Notes: generated by a model not told the origin, from the sequence alone. Counted from the stretch's first letter, positions 1 through 8,306 are shown. The stretch is 64,000 nucleotides of DNA from an uncultured Gammaproteobacteria bacterium (GCA_947258655.1 CAMYJD010000022.1:1-64000), one strand, 5' to 3'. Numbers and translations are program-made.

Positions 1-90
1 GCCTGGACATGAAGGTCTCATACCCTATAACAGGCTTTCAGGAATGTTTGTTTAACAGTCAGGGGCTGGCCAGGTGCAGCCATTCATAAA

Positions 91-180
91 CATTGTCATT
101 GCGAGCTTTGACCAGGAAGGTCTTATGTCACGAAGGCCATGGATGGCCGAGAGTGACGCAGCGAAGCAATCTGCACAACT
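91..180. repeat. REP-like intergenic element
   Basis: The stretch begins with CATTGTCATTGCGAG and ends with GCGAAGCAATCT. This is the two-armed layout of a common intergenic repeat class in many proteobacteria. A related pair (GATTGCTTC...CGCAATGACA) occurs at 37.5-37.65 kb in this window. No ORF covers it. The rest of 1-411 holds only other repeats. Confidence 0.55.
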
Positions 181-251
181 GTGTATCTCAATCAACAGTA
201 AAGTCGGACATAAAACTTAACAGATCGCCGCGGCGCGAAAACCTGCGACCA

Positions 252-321
252 CTTAATATATTCTTCAAATGAATGGCCCTTCGGGCCGCTGGTTGATTTT
301 CTGGATGAATGGCCTTTTAGC
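252..321 (-). repeat. Two copies of a dispersed ~36-bp repeat
   Basis: On the minus strand 252-280 reads AGGGCCATTCATTTGAAGAA followed by TATATTAAG, and 304-321 reads GCTAAAAGGCCATTCATC. Both match the unit that is tandemly repeated at 37298-37425 and found once near 25157-25192. It lies between genes in every case and appears to be noncoding. Confidence 0.6.
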
Positions 322-373
322 CTCGCGATGACAGTTTCATGGTATTTACTCTGACCTCAAATATTCCGAATTT

Positions 374-394
374 CCCCCTCCTACAAGGAGGGGG
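374..394. repeat. GC-rich palindrome, possible terminator of the DUF2461 gene
   Basis: CCCCCTCCT-ACA-AGGAGGGGG forms a perfect 9-bp stem 17 bp past the stop codon of the minus-strand gene. On the minus strand it is followed only by AAATT, so it is not a classical T-tract terminator. A related CCCCCTCCTTGAAGG sequence occurs at about 25027, so it is also a dispersed repeat. Confidence 0.4.
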
Positions 395-411
395 TTAGGG
401 GGTGGTGGTTA

Positions 412-1107
412 TTAATACGATAATCCCAGTGCAGTCGTTATGAATTCCATCAGCGGGCTGGCAGTCGTGAAACTCTTGTCAACTTCGTTGATGAATTTCG
501 GGCCCAGGACAATATCAGGGTCAGTATCCTCGATAACAAGGAAGCTTTTGCGTTTCAGGTCTTCGATGAATTCATGCTCGGGGTCATAACCTTTGGGAGC
601 GCGCGTCAGGCCATCACCCTCGATACCACCAAAGCGCTTCAACAACTGTTTGTCGTTAATGGTTTTCTTCCAGCGTTGTGGATGCTCGACAATGGCCGTG
701 CGGATCTTGTCGAGTACTGGATTGGGTGCGCGCCAGACACCACCGCCAAAGAACACCCGCTGCGGTTCGATATGCACGTAAAATCCGGGTGCGTGCGCAT
801 CCTTGCCGGCCATGTGGCGGAACTGGCAGCCGACATTGGTCTTGTACGGTGTTTTGTCATAGGAAAAGCGCGTGTCCCGGTAGATGCGAAACATCGAGCC
901 GCCATTGGCGCGTGGATCGGCGATATAGCTGTCCGAGATATGCGGCAGGCGTTGCCCCATCGCTTCAATAAATGCACATACAGGATCGACGATGCTTGCG
1001 CGATAGCGCGCCTTGTTGTCATTGAACCATTCTCGGTTATTGTTTTGTTCCAGTTCCTGCAGGAAGTCAAACAGGTCGCTGGGAAAGCCGGGAAATTGTC
1101 CTTGCAT
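412..1107 (-). CDS. DUF2461 (TIGR02453-type) family protein
   Basis: This 231-residue protein matches the DUF2461 family in length and in its conserved regions. These are the N-terminal FLQELEQNNNREWF segment, the central MFRIYRDTRFSYDKTPYKTN block and the GGGVWRAPNPVLDKIR stretch before a variable C-terminus. The family is widespread and predicted to be cytosolic; its biochemical role is not established. An AGGAG sits 8 bp before the ATG, which supports this start. It is transcribed alone, divergent from the lipoprotein gene at 1361. Long plus-strand ORFs across it (for example 574-1131) are antisense shadows. Confidence 0.9.
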   Translation of the reverse strand: MQGQFPGFPSDLFDFLQELEQNNNREWFNDNKARYRASIVDPVCAFIEAMGQRLPHISDSYIADPRANGGSMFRIYRDTRFSYDKTPYKTNVGCQFRHMAGKDAHAPGFYVHIEPQRVFFGGGVWRAPNPVLDKIRTAIVEHPQRWKKTINDKQLLKRFGGIEGDGLTRAPKGYDPEHEFIEDLKRKSFLVIEDTDPDIVLGPKFINEVDKSFTTASPLMEFITTALGLSY

Positions 1108-1337
1108 CCCTGGTACTCCTGTTGCTTATGATCGTTGCGGAGCGCGGCTTTTGCCGAGACACAAGCCAAGCATGGATTCATTCTGGCTCGCTGTCAATGT
1201 CGCCATAATTGTAGCTGACGTCTTAACATATTTATCATCGTTGTGGATTGTTACACAGGAAAGTCCTGATCCGCGCTGATAGGTCTTAGCAGTCGTTAGT
1301 CTATGTATAACGAAGTCGTGACTATCTGTTATAGTAG

Positions 1338-1343
1338 TATAAT
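1338..1343 (+). promoter_or_regulatory. Possible -10 box of the lipoprotein-pilin gene
   Basis: A perfect TATAAT lies 17 bp before the ATG at 1361. No good -35 hexamer is seen at the usual spacing, so this is a weak call. Confidence 0.3.
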
Positions 1344-1360
1344 TCGGGCAATCAGGAGCA

Positions 1361-3541
1361 ATGGCAAACATGTCGACAATAATAAAAAACACCCTCGTGG
1401 CCGTATTCATATTGCTGTATTTGTCGGCCTGTTCCGATACACAGCAGGCGGATAAAGACAGTGCGCCTGAAGCCACGCCCCCTGAACCAGAACAAACATA
1501 CCTGCCGCAGGCATTCAAGCCCAGTGAGCCGAATTACCTGCGCCAGCGCGTGCCTGCCGAGGCACTGGCCTATATACGCCTGCCGCAATTGCTCGGTTAT
1601 ATATCATCAGCCAAGGGCGATGTCTTTACCCGCGCCCTGGTCGCCGACACCCATCGCGAACTTGTCGCGCCGCTGCATGAAAAGCTTTATCGCGCACTGT
1701 CCGACAACAACACCGAGCTGTTCAAACCCTTGCAGGCCTTGTGGTTGCAGCACACGCGATCACCTATCGAGTTCATTGTACTGAGCAATGAACACCAGCA
1801 GCCCCTGCCGCGGGTACTGATGTCAATGACACTGGGTTTTGACGACCTGGAGTCTTTTGCTGAGTTTGTTCAGCATCTCGTGGATCAGGAGCAAAACCTG
1901 TATTTGCTGAATGACAGCATGATCAAATCGGGCCATGCCACTCTCGCTTCGGGCCCGTTGTCGATCGAGTTGCACTACGATGCCGACAGCAGACGGCTTA
2001 GGTTGCTGGCAGGGATGGGCATCAATCGCGACATGATGACGAAAGGCTTCGAGCAACTGCAAGTACAGCAGCATCACCCGATGTATGCGGCGGAGAGTGC
2101 CATAGACAGTAGCCATCATGGGCTGTTTGTGTGGTTCAATATCGAGCGTATCCTGCCCGTTGCCGGTAATGTGATGCCGCCCGAGCAGTATCAGCAAATC
2201 AAGGATACGCTGCTGGCCGAGGCCCGGGCCTTGTCTGCAGGCATCGGGGTTAGTGATGGCAAGGGACGCCTGAAGCTGATCGCGGATTTCAACGACGGTG
2301 CGCTCAGCGCTAGCGTGCCCACGGGTGACATGGATATGAATCTGGATGCATCGGGTCAGCCACGTGCACTGGCCGCGTTGTCGCTGACGACGGCAGGCCA
2401 ATTACAGAAATTGGAGCAGAATCTGCTCCGCTATGTTCCTGGCCCCGGGCATAATGACTATCAGTCATTCAAGCAAAAGTATGCCGAGGCCGCGGGTGTC
2501 AGTGTCGAGGAAACCCTTGCGGCGCTGGGCCCGGAAGTCCTTTTTCTGCAGGACAGTCTCGGCGAATATTCGGCCATAGCAATTCGGGATGTGCAGTTGT
2601 ATCGTCAATTGCTGGCGCGCTGGATTGCGCACGCGAAACTGGACTATAAGAAAATGGACGTCAATGGCATGACCATTTATCATTTGCGCACAAAACCCTG
2701 GTTTATACCGGCGCCGGATTCAAGCGCTGCCAGTAACAATCATTTTATCGAGCTGTTGCTCAAGGCCAGGTCGCACGCATACTGGATAGAAGAGGACGGT
2801 TACCTGGTATTTGCAGCGGTGCCACAATTATTGCTGGACCGCAGTCGCTATAAACACAAAACCAGGATCTCGGACTGGCTCAGGCAGACCCAGAAACAGC
2901 AAAGCGCTTCTGCGTTGTTGCTGGCTTCCGGCAGGATCCAGGGATCACCGGCAAAACTGTATTATGCATATCTGCAGGCCCTGCTGTTTTTAAGTGATAT
3001 CGCCGGTGCCGACATCGATATATCGCGCCTGCCAAGCGCTATGGATGTATCTTTACCGGAAAGCGGGACGTATGGTTTTCAATTGTCGGCCTCTGAGCAG
3101 CAGGTATTTGCTGAACTGGTCTATGAAAACAATCCGGCGGAGTTACTGCTCGGTCAGGGCATGGGTAATGTAGCGGTGTTGGGGATTCTCGCTGCGATCG
3201 CGATACCGGCCTATCAGGATTATACAATCCGCGCCAAGGTCAATCGTGCCTATGCGCAGACGCTGGGCCTGCGGCGCTGGATAGAGAGTTACCACAAACA
3301 GCATGACAGGTATCCCGCGCAGGTAGACATAGAACGCTACAGCTTCGATGGCATCCTGGCCAACAATATCTCGGCTATCACTGTCCACCCGAATACGGGC
3401 CATGTGATAGTGACATTAAGCGGACATATAGCGCTACAGGGTAAACAGCTTGGATTGCAGCCGCACAGTGGTGATGACGGTATGCGTTGGCAATGTCGTG
3501 GCGATGTGCAGATAAAATACTTGCCGCGATCGTGTCGTTAA
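1361..3541 (+). CDS. Outer-membrane lipoprotein with a C-terminal type IV pilin-like domain
   Basis: The 726-residue product starts with a lipoprotein signal peptide (lipobox LSAC, Cys24, Ser at +2, suggesting outer-membrane sorting). A large unrecognised region of about 570 residues follows. From about residue 600 the sequence turns into a pilin: the hydrophobic helix VAVLGILAAIAIPAYQDYTI, a helical RAKVNRAYAQTLGLRRWIE segment, and a C-terminal two-cysteine loop (WQCRGDV...KYLPRSCR) as in PilA-type D-regions. The prepilin leader and FTLIE motif are missing, so prepilin peptidase should not process it. AGGAG is only 2 bp from ATG 1361, so ATG 1370 is an alternative start that keeps the signal peptide. 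The gene stands alone, converging on a PilZ gene. Its function is unknown; a link to type IV pili is only suggested. Confidence 0.8.
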   Translation: MANMSTIIKNTLVAVFILLYLSACSDTQQADKDSAPEATPPEPEQTYLPQAFKPSEPNYLRQRVPAEALAYIRLPQLLGYISSAKGDVFTRALVADTHRELVAPLHEKLYRALSDNNTELFKPLQALWLQHTRSPIEFIVLSNEHQQPLPRVLMSMTLGFDDLESFAEFVQHLVDQEQNLYLLNDSMIKSGHATLASGPLSIELHYDADSRRLRLLAGMGINRDMMTKGFEQLQVQQHHPMYAAESAIDSSHHGLFVWFNIERILPVAGNVMPPEQYQQIKDTLLAEARALSAGIGVSDGKGRLKLIADFNDGALSASVPTGDMDMNLDASGQPRALAALSLTTAGQLQKLEQNLLRYVPGPGHNDYQSFKQKYAEAAGVSVEETLAALGPEVLFLQDSLGEYSAIAIRDVQLYRQLLARWIAHAKLDYKKMDVNGMTIYHLRTKPWFIPAPDSSAASNNHFIELLLKARSHAYWIEEDGYLVFAAVPQLLLDRSRYKHKTRISDWLRQTQKQQSASALLLASGRIQGSPAKLYYAYLQALLFLSDIAGADIDISRLPSAMDVSLPESGTYGFQLSASEQQVFAELVYENNPAELLLGQGMGNVAVLGILAAIAIPAYQDYTIRAKVNRAYAQTLGLRRWIESYHKQHDRYPAQVDIERYSFDGILANNISAITVHPNTGHVIVTLSGHIALQGKQLGLQPHSGDDGMRWQCRGDVQIKYLPRSCR

Positions 3542-3672
3542 TGCAAACGGCCGACAGCATGGGTACGCGTGCATGGAATGTTGTCATGGTGAAGTCTGTA
3601 TTCAGGGATCAGCGCAGGCATATGCGCCGTTGCTGATTGCAGATGCTGATCTGCAACAGCTCGCTCGCGGGA

Positions 3673-4335
3673 CTATTTTTTCATGTGCGCGAGCATTTGT
3701 TCGTAGACATAGCCATACAGAACGAAATGATCTTTTTGATCGAGTAACTGAAATTCAAGGCCATGTTTGTAGTGACTTTCATCATCCTTGTGTATGACGT
3801 TGCGGATAACACAGGGCAAACTGATGTACTCTTCCTTGCCGCCGACCTCGATCTTGGTCGACAGGGTAATGATATCCCCCATATCACCGATCGGTTTCTT
3901 GACCTCTATCATCGCGCCACTGGTACTCATGTCGAGGATGACGACAGAGTGGGTCTTGCTTTTTTCCGTATCGCTGGTTTCCGGTTCGGCCGAACCGACC
4001 AGGCGGATAGATATACGCTCGGCCTTGCGCACGGTGATGTGCTCCATTTCCTTCGGGTAGGCGAGATGCAGATAGGGGTAGGGTCTGAGGCTGGTACTGA
4101 GTATCTGCGTGGTGAAGCCGTAGACCTCATTGCCAGTCATCATGCGCACGATCACAACCTGGTCTTCACGGGCCAGAATAATGTTGCCGTCAACACGCGG
4201 GGTCGTAATCAATACGCTATGCCCTTGCAGGTAGCCTATGACTTTGCTGTAGTGCCGGCGCTTTTGCTCATCTGTGACAAACTGCAGTTGCAATGCATCG
4301 CCGATTTGGAGCTCTAGTCTGTTATCATTGTCCAT
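3673..4335 (-). CDS. PilZ-domain c-di-GMP-binding protein, YcgR-like
   Basis: This 220-residue protein has a YcgR-type N-terminal beta domain (residues about 8-95) followed by a PilZ domain. Both c-di-GMP-binding signatures are present: RKAER at 103-107 (RxxxR) and DMSTSG at 135-140 (D/NxSxxG). Proteins of this layout act as c-di-GMP effectors on motility or envelope machines. Which machine it acts on here is not shown, though the window also holds minor pilins and a GGDEF-EAL enzyme. No clear Shine-Dalgarno sequence precedes the ATG. It is divergent from the thioredoxin-like gene at 4438 with about 100 bp between them. Confidence 0.9.
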   Translation of the reverse strand: MDNDNRLELQIGDALQLQFVTDEQKRRHYSKVIGYLQGHSVLITTPRVDGNIILAREDQVVIVRMMTGNEVYGFTTQILSTSLRPYPYLHLAYPKEMEHITVRKAERISIRLVGSAEPETSDTEKSKTHSVVILDMSTSGAMIEVKKPIGDMGDIITLSTKIEVGGKEEYISLPCVIRNVIHKDDESHYKHGLEFQLLDQKDHFVLYGYVYEQMLAHMKK

Positions 4336-4437
4336 TATTTATGTATTATTTTTTGACTGATCAACCTGTTACAGGGTAGTGATTTTGCCCTTCAAACTCA
4401 ATAACATATCTTAAATCTACAGGTGAGGCAAATATCG

Positions 4438-4947
4438 GTGTCAACTTTTTTCAAACGTCACAGACGCATACGCCTGGCGCTGGAAATCGGTGTCATGCTT
4501 ATTGTGGTGTTTGCGCTCAGGGCCTATATGCAAAGGGATGTTGTCAGCGGCGTAGCGCCGATGTTCGCCGGACAACTGGTGGATGGTAACGTGGTCAGCC
4601 TGACTGAATACCGGGGAGCCCCGGTGCTGGTACATTTCTGGGCGAGCTGGTGTGGAATTTGTCGTCTGGAGGAGGATGGGATCGACGCTATCGCCGCGGA
4701 CCATCCTGTTATTACGATTGCGATGCAGTCCGGTGATGAGGACGAAATCCGCGCCTACCTGCAACAGCGCGGTCTGTCGTTTCCTGTCCTGGCGGACCCG
4801 CAAGGACAGTTGGCTGCACGCTATGGTGTAAGCGCCGTGCCTGCCAGTTTTATCATCGATGCCTCGGGACAAGTGCGCTTCGTCGAACTGGGCTATAGTA
4901 GCGAAACCGGCCTGCGCATACGCCTATGGCTGAGCGGGTGGTTGTAA
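4438..4947 (+). CDS. Membrane-anchored thioredoxin-like protein (TlpA/ScsD type)
   Basis: The 169-residue product has a transmembrane segment (about residues 12-30) and then a thioredoxin fold facing the periplasm. The active site is WCGIC at 71-75, followed by the cis-proline region VPASFIID. The TlpA/ScsD/ResA group carries out periplasmic disulfide reduction or exchange. The ORF track starts at GTG 4423, but GTG 4438 has AGGTGAGG ending 9 bp upstream, so I prefer 4438. The protein is a single-gene unit between two minus-strand genes. Its partner protein is not evident. Confidence 0.85.
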   Translation: MSTFFKRHRRIRLALEIGVMLIVVFALRAYMQRDVVSGVAPMFAGQLVDGNVVSLTEYRGAPVLVHFWASWCGICRLEEDGIDAIAADHPVITIAMQSGDEDEIRAYLQQRGLSFPVLADPQGQLAARYGVSAVPASFIIDASGQVRFVELGYSSETGLRIRLWLSGWL

Positions 4948-4969
4948 GCGCGCTCATCGCATGCGCTCT

Positions 4970-5428
4970 TCATCCGCGACGATTTCTTTTTTTACGTCCT
5001 TCGAAATGTGTGATTGTTTTTACTATATCGGGATAGGGTAGCTGTTCGAGGCTGCCATAGGTCTGAATGGCCTGCTGGATGCAGGCATGAATATCCTTGA
5101 CGCCGGCGGGTGCTTCATCAGCGGCCTCCAGGACCTGGGCGATACCGATGATCCCGCCGCATTGCGCCTTGATCTCCTTGGCATGTGGCAAGGCATTGTG
5201 GGTACTGGCCGTTTTTAATGCAAACGCCGCATTCTTGCGTAACAGGCCCAGCAGGGTTTTGCATTGCGCCTGGGCGCTGTCATCGGCGCATGCCGCAGCC
5301 TCGCGGTCGGCAATATTGATCTTGACCAGCTTCGAACAACCGAAGCGTCGCGTCAGCATGGCCTTTTCGAAGCAGCATCGCAACTGGTTTACCGAATGAT
5401 AAAGGTCTCTGTATTCGTTCTCATCCAT
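4970..5428 (-). CDS. Cysteine-containing hypothetical protein
   Basis: I do not recognise this 152-residue protein. It appears soluble and mostly helical, with no signal peptide. It has eight cysteines, including QLRCCFEK near the N-terminus, FGCSK, AACAD, AQCKT, AQCGG and IHACIQ. The cysteines are spread out rather than grouped in a CxxC motif. The C-terminus is basic (EGRKKRNRRG). It converges on the thioredoxin-like gene with 22 bp between their stop codons. A redox or metal role is possible but unsupported. Confidence 0.6.
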   Translation of the reverse strand: MDENEYRDLYHSVNQLRCCFEKAMLTRRFGCSKLVKINIADREAAACADDSAQAQCKTLLGLLRKNAAFALKTASTHNALPHAKEIKAQCGGIIGIAQVLEAADEAPAGVKDIHACIQQAIQTYGSLEQLPYPDIVKTITHFEGRKKRNRRG

Positions 5429-5552
5429 AGTGGATATTTCTTAAAATCAAGGACATGGAAAAAGTTTCCCGCATACATGAATCTATGCGGTGATTATAAC
5501 CCGATATCGACCCTGGTACCCGTGATATCAAGGAAAGAATATCTAGGCATGA

Positions 5553-5585
5553 TTCAGCTTGCGTTCAGCTTGGCAGGAGTAATCT
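5553..5585 (+). promoter_or_regulatory. TTCAG direct repeat, predicted response-regulator site and promoter
   Basis: TTCAGCTTGCGTTCAG holds two TTCAG half-sites exactly 11 bp apart (starts 5553 and 5564). Eleven bases after the second half-site lies TAATCT, a possible -10. An almost identical arrangement occurs at 7691-7723 in front of the two-component operon. OmpR/PhoP-family regulators bind direct repeats with an 11-bp period, often replacing the -35 region. The PhoP-like regulator at 8649 is the obvious candidate. Confidence 0.5.
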
Positions 5586-5656
5586 GCATATGAAACCTGG
5601 AAAGACGTGCTTCTGATAGAAGCAAACGTCATCAATAGCCGATGGAGGTGAACACA

Positions 5657-6100
5657 ATGACACATTCAATACATGCAATAAAACTTTTGTTAGCCGCAGT
5701 GGTGATGGCGATCTCGGTCCCGGCGTTGGCTGCCGATCGTGAAGATAGCTCGGCGCGGCATTATAACAAGGGTAGTGGTCAGCACGAATACAGGCATACG
5801 CGCAAGCCTGATCACGCTGGCGCCAGACACGAACGCAGACATGATGGCAAACATTATGCCGACAGACATGGCGAGCACAAATATAGCAAGCACCATGATG
5901 GACGCCACTATGACCGCCATTACAATAAGCATCATTATAAGCGCCATCCTGGTCATCACTATCGTAAGCATCATCATGCGAGACATCATCGCCATGACAG
6001 GTATTGCGGGCACAGCTACCGCCATCGTCCATCGTCCTCGTATGGGCTGTGGTATAACATCTCACCGTATTACTCATTGAGATATACCTATCATGACTGA
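5657..6100 (+). CDS. Secreted histidine-rich protein
   Basis: The 147-residue product begins with a clear signal peptide ending near VPALAADRED. The mature part is extremely rich in His, Arg, Lys and Tyr, with repeated HHxRHY-like clusters, one Cys (RYCGHSYRH) and a Tyr-rich tail. Such composition suggests periplasmic or extracellular metal binding (Zn, Ni or Cu), which is inference from composition only. ATG 5657 has GGAGGTG 6 bp upstream, so the ORF-track start at 5642 is too far upstream. The TTCAG direct repeat at 5553 suggests control by the two-component system about 3 kb downstream. Confidence 0.75.
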   Translation: MTHSIHAIKLLLAAVVMAISVPALAADREDSSARHYNKGSGQHEYRHTRKPDHAGARHERRHDGKHYADRHGEHKYSKHHDGRHYDRHYNKHHYKRHPGHHYRKHHHARHHRHDRYCGHSYRHRPSSSYGLWYNISPYYSLRYTYHD

Positions 6101-6277
6101 TGGTTATAAAACCAGGGACTCGAGATCTGACCAGGGAAGGTCGCTGACACACTGATGATAATAGCCGGGTATGCTTAATGTAGGCCCTTTCAGCGCCAGA
6201 CGGTTACAGGCAGGCCTGGCCGGGCTTAATCTCAGCGTCGCACCCGTTGTACTATAGGCGTGATGGTGAGCAGGGAC

Positions 6278-6496
6278 TTACTCTTCGCCCATCGGCCGTG
6301 GTTCACGTTCGGTCGTGAGCAGACGTTCGGCCTCGGTTTGATGCTTGGCATGGACGAGGCGGACCGTGTAGTCGGCATCGGCCGGTAATTCCTTACGACG
6401 CGTACGGACATCATCACGGGCGTCCCGGTATTTGGCGAACTCATCCAGTAGCTCCAGTTTCTTATTGGGAAAAACGGTGTAGACAAAATAGGGCAT
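6278..6496 (-). CDS. Small conserved hypothetical protein (72 aa)
   Basis: This is a short, highly charged protein beginning MPYFVYTVFPNKKLELLDEF and ending PRPMGEE. It looks like a small cytosolic protein found in sulfur-oxidising and related gammaproteobacteria; this is recalled similarity, not a search. GGAAG lies upstream of the ATG. The overlapping 6232-6486 ORF is a frame shadow with low-complexity composition. Function is unknown. Confidence 0.6.
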   Translation of the reverse strand: MPYFVYTVFPNKKLELLDEFAKYRDARDDVRTRRKELPADADYTVRLVHAKHQTEAERLLTTEREPRPMGEE

Positions 6497-6689
6497 GCTT
6501 TCTTCCGATAGTTATCTGCTTTACAAGAGCGTGGTATTATACGGAAGCTCGGGGTCGGGTTGAAGCCCCGATGGGATCTGTGCTATTCCATGTTATTCGA
6601 ATGGTATTGTATGTGTGGATTCCGGCCCCATTGACCGTTAATATGGCCGCCCCTGTTTTCATTTATCCGCAATATTGTGAGGAAACTCA

Positions 6690-6995
6690 ATGACTGAGCA
6701 AGAGCCGAGTAGAGAAGAACTCATCCTTAAGGCCGTAAAGGTAGTGTTGACTAATGTCGTAAAAGACACGGCGACTGCTCCTGGACTGAAACATCCACTC
6801 GCAGACAATACCCTGGTAGGCATTCGTGATTGTCTGAGCCTGATTTCCCAACGCGAGCAGGAACTGGCGGCAGAGGCCGGTCGGGATATGAATATGCGCC
6901 CGCGCTTTATCGATGAGCCGCGTGCGCAGAATGAGGTTGTGATACCGCTGGATAAAATCGAGCGTTCCATGAAAAAGGATAATCCGGACAAATAA
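6690..6995 (+). CDS. Small conserved hypothetical protein (101 aa)
   Basis: The 101-residue acidic protein has a helical N-terminal half (EELILKAVKVVLTNVVKDT), a central PLADNTLVGIRDCLSLISQR segment and an RPRFIDEPR motif. GAGGAAA precedes the ATG at good spacing. Similar short proteins in gammaproteobacteria are sometimes labelled segregation/condensation protein A, which I think is unreliable. No domain of known function is visible. It is monocistronic and converges on rsd. Confidence 0.65.
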   Translation: MTEQEPSREELILKAVKVVLTNVVKDTATAPGLKHPLADNTLVGIRDCLSLISQREQELAAEAGRDMNMRPRFIDEPRAQNEVVIPLDKIERSMKKDNPDK

Positions 6996-7039
6996 CGCTG
7001 CAAGGACTGATTTTGCGCAGGCGAGATCGCCTGCCGGAC

Positions 7040-7528
7040 TCAGGAATTAAGGCTTTTTACATTGTCGGCGGAAGGCATGCGATTGGTCAATACCTCGATC
7101 AACTGGTCCTCGAGTTCTATCCGTGTTGCCAGCGCCTCACCCAGTCTGGACAGGTTCTGTTCCAGGTGTGATGCATCCAGTTTGTCATTGATTTCCTCAT
7201 AGGTGTCATTGAAAGCGGAAATCATTTCGGTGGTGGCGAGGATGCGGGGATAGATCTGTTCGGCCAATTGCAGGACCTTTTTTCGTTTTTCCAGTTTTTC
7301 TTCGATATAACGGTACAGATTCAGGTGTGCCTGCAGGGTGTAGTCAACCAGGGTTTCGCAAAATTCCTGCAGGACCTCGCAGGTGTCTTCATCTGCCTGG
7401 AAGGGTTTTAATTCCGCAAGGTGGGTGAACAGGGACAGCATCTGATTGCGTGTGGCCACAAGCTCCTGAATAAGCGAGTGCGATTGCGTGCGCCTTTCTA
7501 CCATGGTGTTCGGCTCTTCACTCAACAT
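7040..7528 (-). CDS. rsd: Rsd/AlgQ-family anti-sigma-70 regulator
   Basis: The 162-residue all-helical protein fits the Rsd/AlgQ family in length and in conserved regions: VERRTQSHSLIQELVATRNQ near the start and the FCETLVDYTLQAHLNLYRYI segment. Family members bind region 4 of sigma-70 and shift RNA polymerase use towards alternative sigma factors; AlgQ also affects virulence and alginate genes. GGGGA lies upstream of the ATG at 7528. It is divergent from the two-component operon, with the TTCAG repeat in the shared 235-bp gap. Confidence 0.88.
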   Translation of the reverse strand: MLSEEPNTMVERRTQSHSLIQELVATRNQMLSLFTHLAELKPFQADEDTCEVLQEFCETLVDYTLQAHLNLYRYIEEKLEKRKKVLQLAEQIYPRILATTEMISAFNDTYEEINDKLDASHLEQNLSRLGEALATRIELEDQLIEVLTNRMPSADNVKSLNS

Positions 7529-7690
7529 AATATCCCCTTTCTAATAGAAGTACTAAGCTTCCAAAAAATCACTGCTTTTGTCAATCATTTCGGCAATAAA
7601 ACACGTAAATATCGCCGCAACGACATAAATGGACGCTTATTAGAATTTGCTTATTGATGCGATCGCCTGTGGCGGCGGGTGCTGGCGATG

Positions 7691-7723
7691 TTCAGGTTGT
7701 GTTCAGTTATATGGGCGTATCCT
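7691..7723 (+). promoter_or_regulatory. TTCAG direct repeat upstream of the PhoP/PhoQ-like operon
   Basis: TTCAGGTTGTGTTCAG has two TTCAG half-sites 11 bp apart (7691 and 7702), then 11 bp to TATCCT, a weak -10. Sequence, period and distance match the element at 5553-5585. Its position suggests autoregulation of the downstream operon by its own response regulator. Confidence 0.5.
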
Positions 7724-7763
7724 TTTTACCAGGCTCAATAAACAGATGAAAAAGGAGATGAAC

Positions 7764-8306
7764 ATGAGAATGAACAAGCTTATTGTGCTGGGTCTTGCAG
7801 GTATCATCAGCGTCAGCACATCGGTTTATGGCGGACATAAGGCGAAGCATACAAAGGGTTATCATGATTACGCCAAGGTGACCTATGTCGAACCCGTTTA
7901 CAGAACGGTGCGCATTAACCGTCCCGAGCAGGAATGCTGGGATGAAGAGCGCGTCGTCGAGCATCAATACGGTGGAGACAGGACTGCAGGGGGGATTGTC
8001 GGTGGTATACTCGGAGGCGTTGCCGGACACCAGGTCGGCAAGGGCCATGGCAAGACTGCGGCGACTATCGTTGGCACAATGCTGGGCAGCAAGATAGGCC
8101 GGGACATGGCCGGTGATGGTCGCAGGACAGAGAGTCATATCGATACCGAAACCGTATGCAGAACCGTCAATCGATATGAGGAAGAGGAAAGGTTACAGGG
8201 TTACCGGGTGGGCTACCGTTATCATAATCACGAATATGATACCTTTATGAAAAGACATCCGGGCAAGAAACTGAAGGTGCGTGTAAAAGTGGATATTATT
8301 GAGTAA
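7764..8306 (+). CDS. Exported glycine-zipper protein
   Basis: The 180-residue product has a signal peptide (MRMNKLIVLGLAGIISVSTS...YGG) and a central glycine-zipper 2TM segment (TAGGIVGGILGGVAGHQVGK through GTMLGSKIGRDM) of the Rick_17kDa_Anti/SlyB type. Charged regions flank it, with Cys in QECWDEERVV and ETVCRTVN. Such proteins associate with the envelope; related SlyB is PhoP-regulated in enteric bacteria. The ORF track begins at 7647, but AAAGGAG before ATG 7764 and the signal peptide mark 7764 as the start. It probably leads an operon with the PepSY gene and the two-component system. Confidence 0.85.
   Translation: MRMNKLIVLGLAGIISVSTSVYGGHKAKHTKGYHDYAKVTYVEPVYRTVRINRPEQECWDEERVVEHQYGGDRTAGGIVGGILGGVAGHQVGKGHGKTAATIVGTMLGSKIGRDMAGDGRRTESHIDTETVCRTVNRYEEEERLQGYRVGYRYHNHEYDTFMKRHPGKKLKVRVKVDIIE

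Noticed and set aside
574-1131. 185-residue plus-strand ORF
   Set aside because: It is antisense to the well-supported DUF2461 gene and has no family features.
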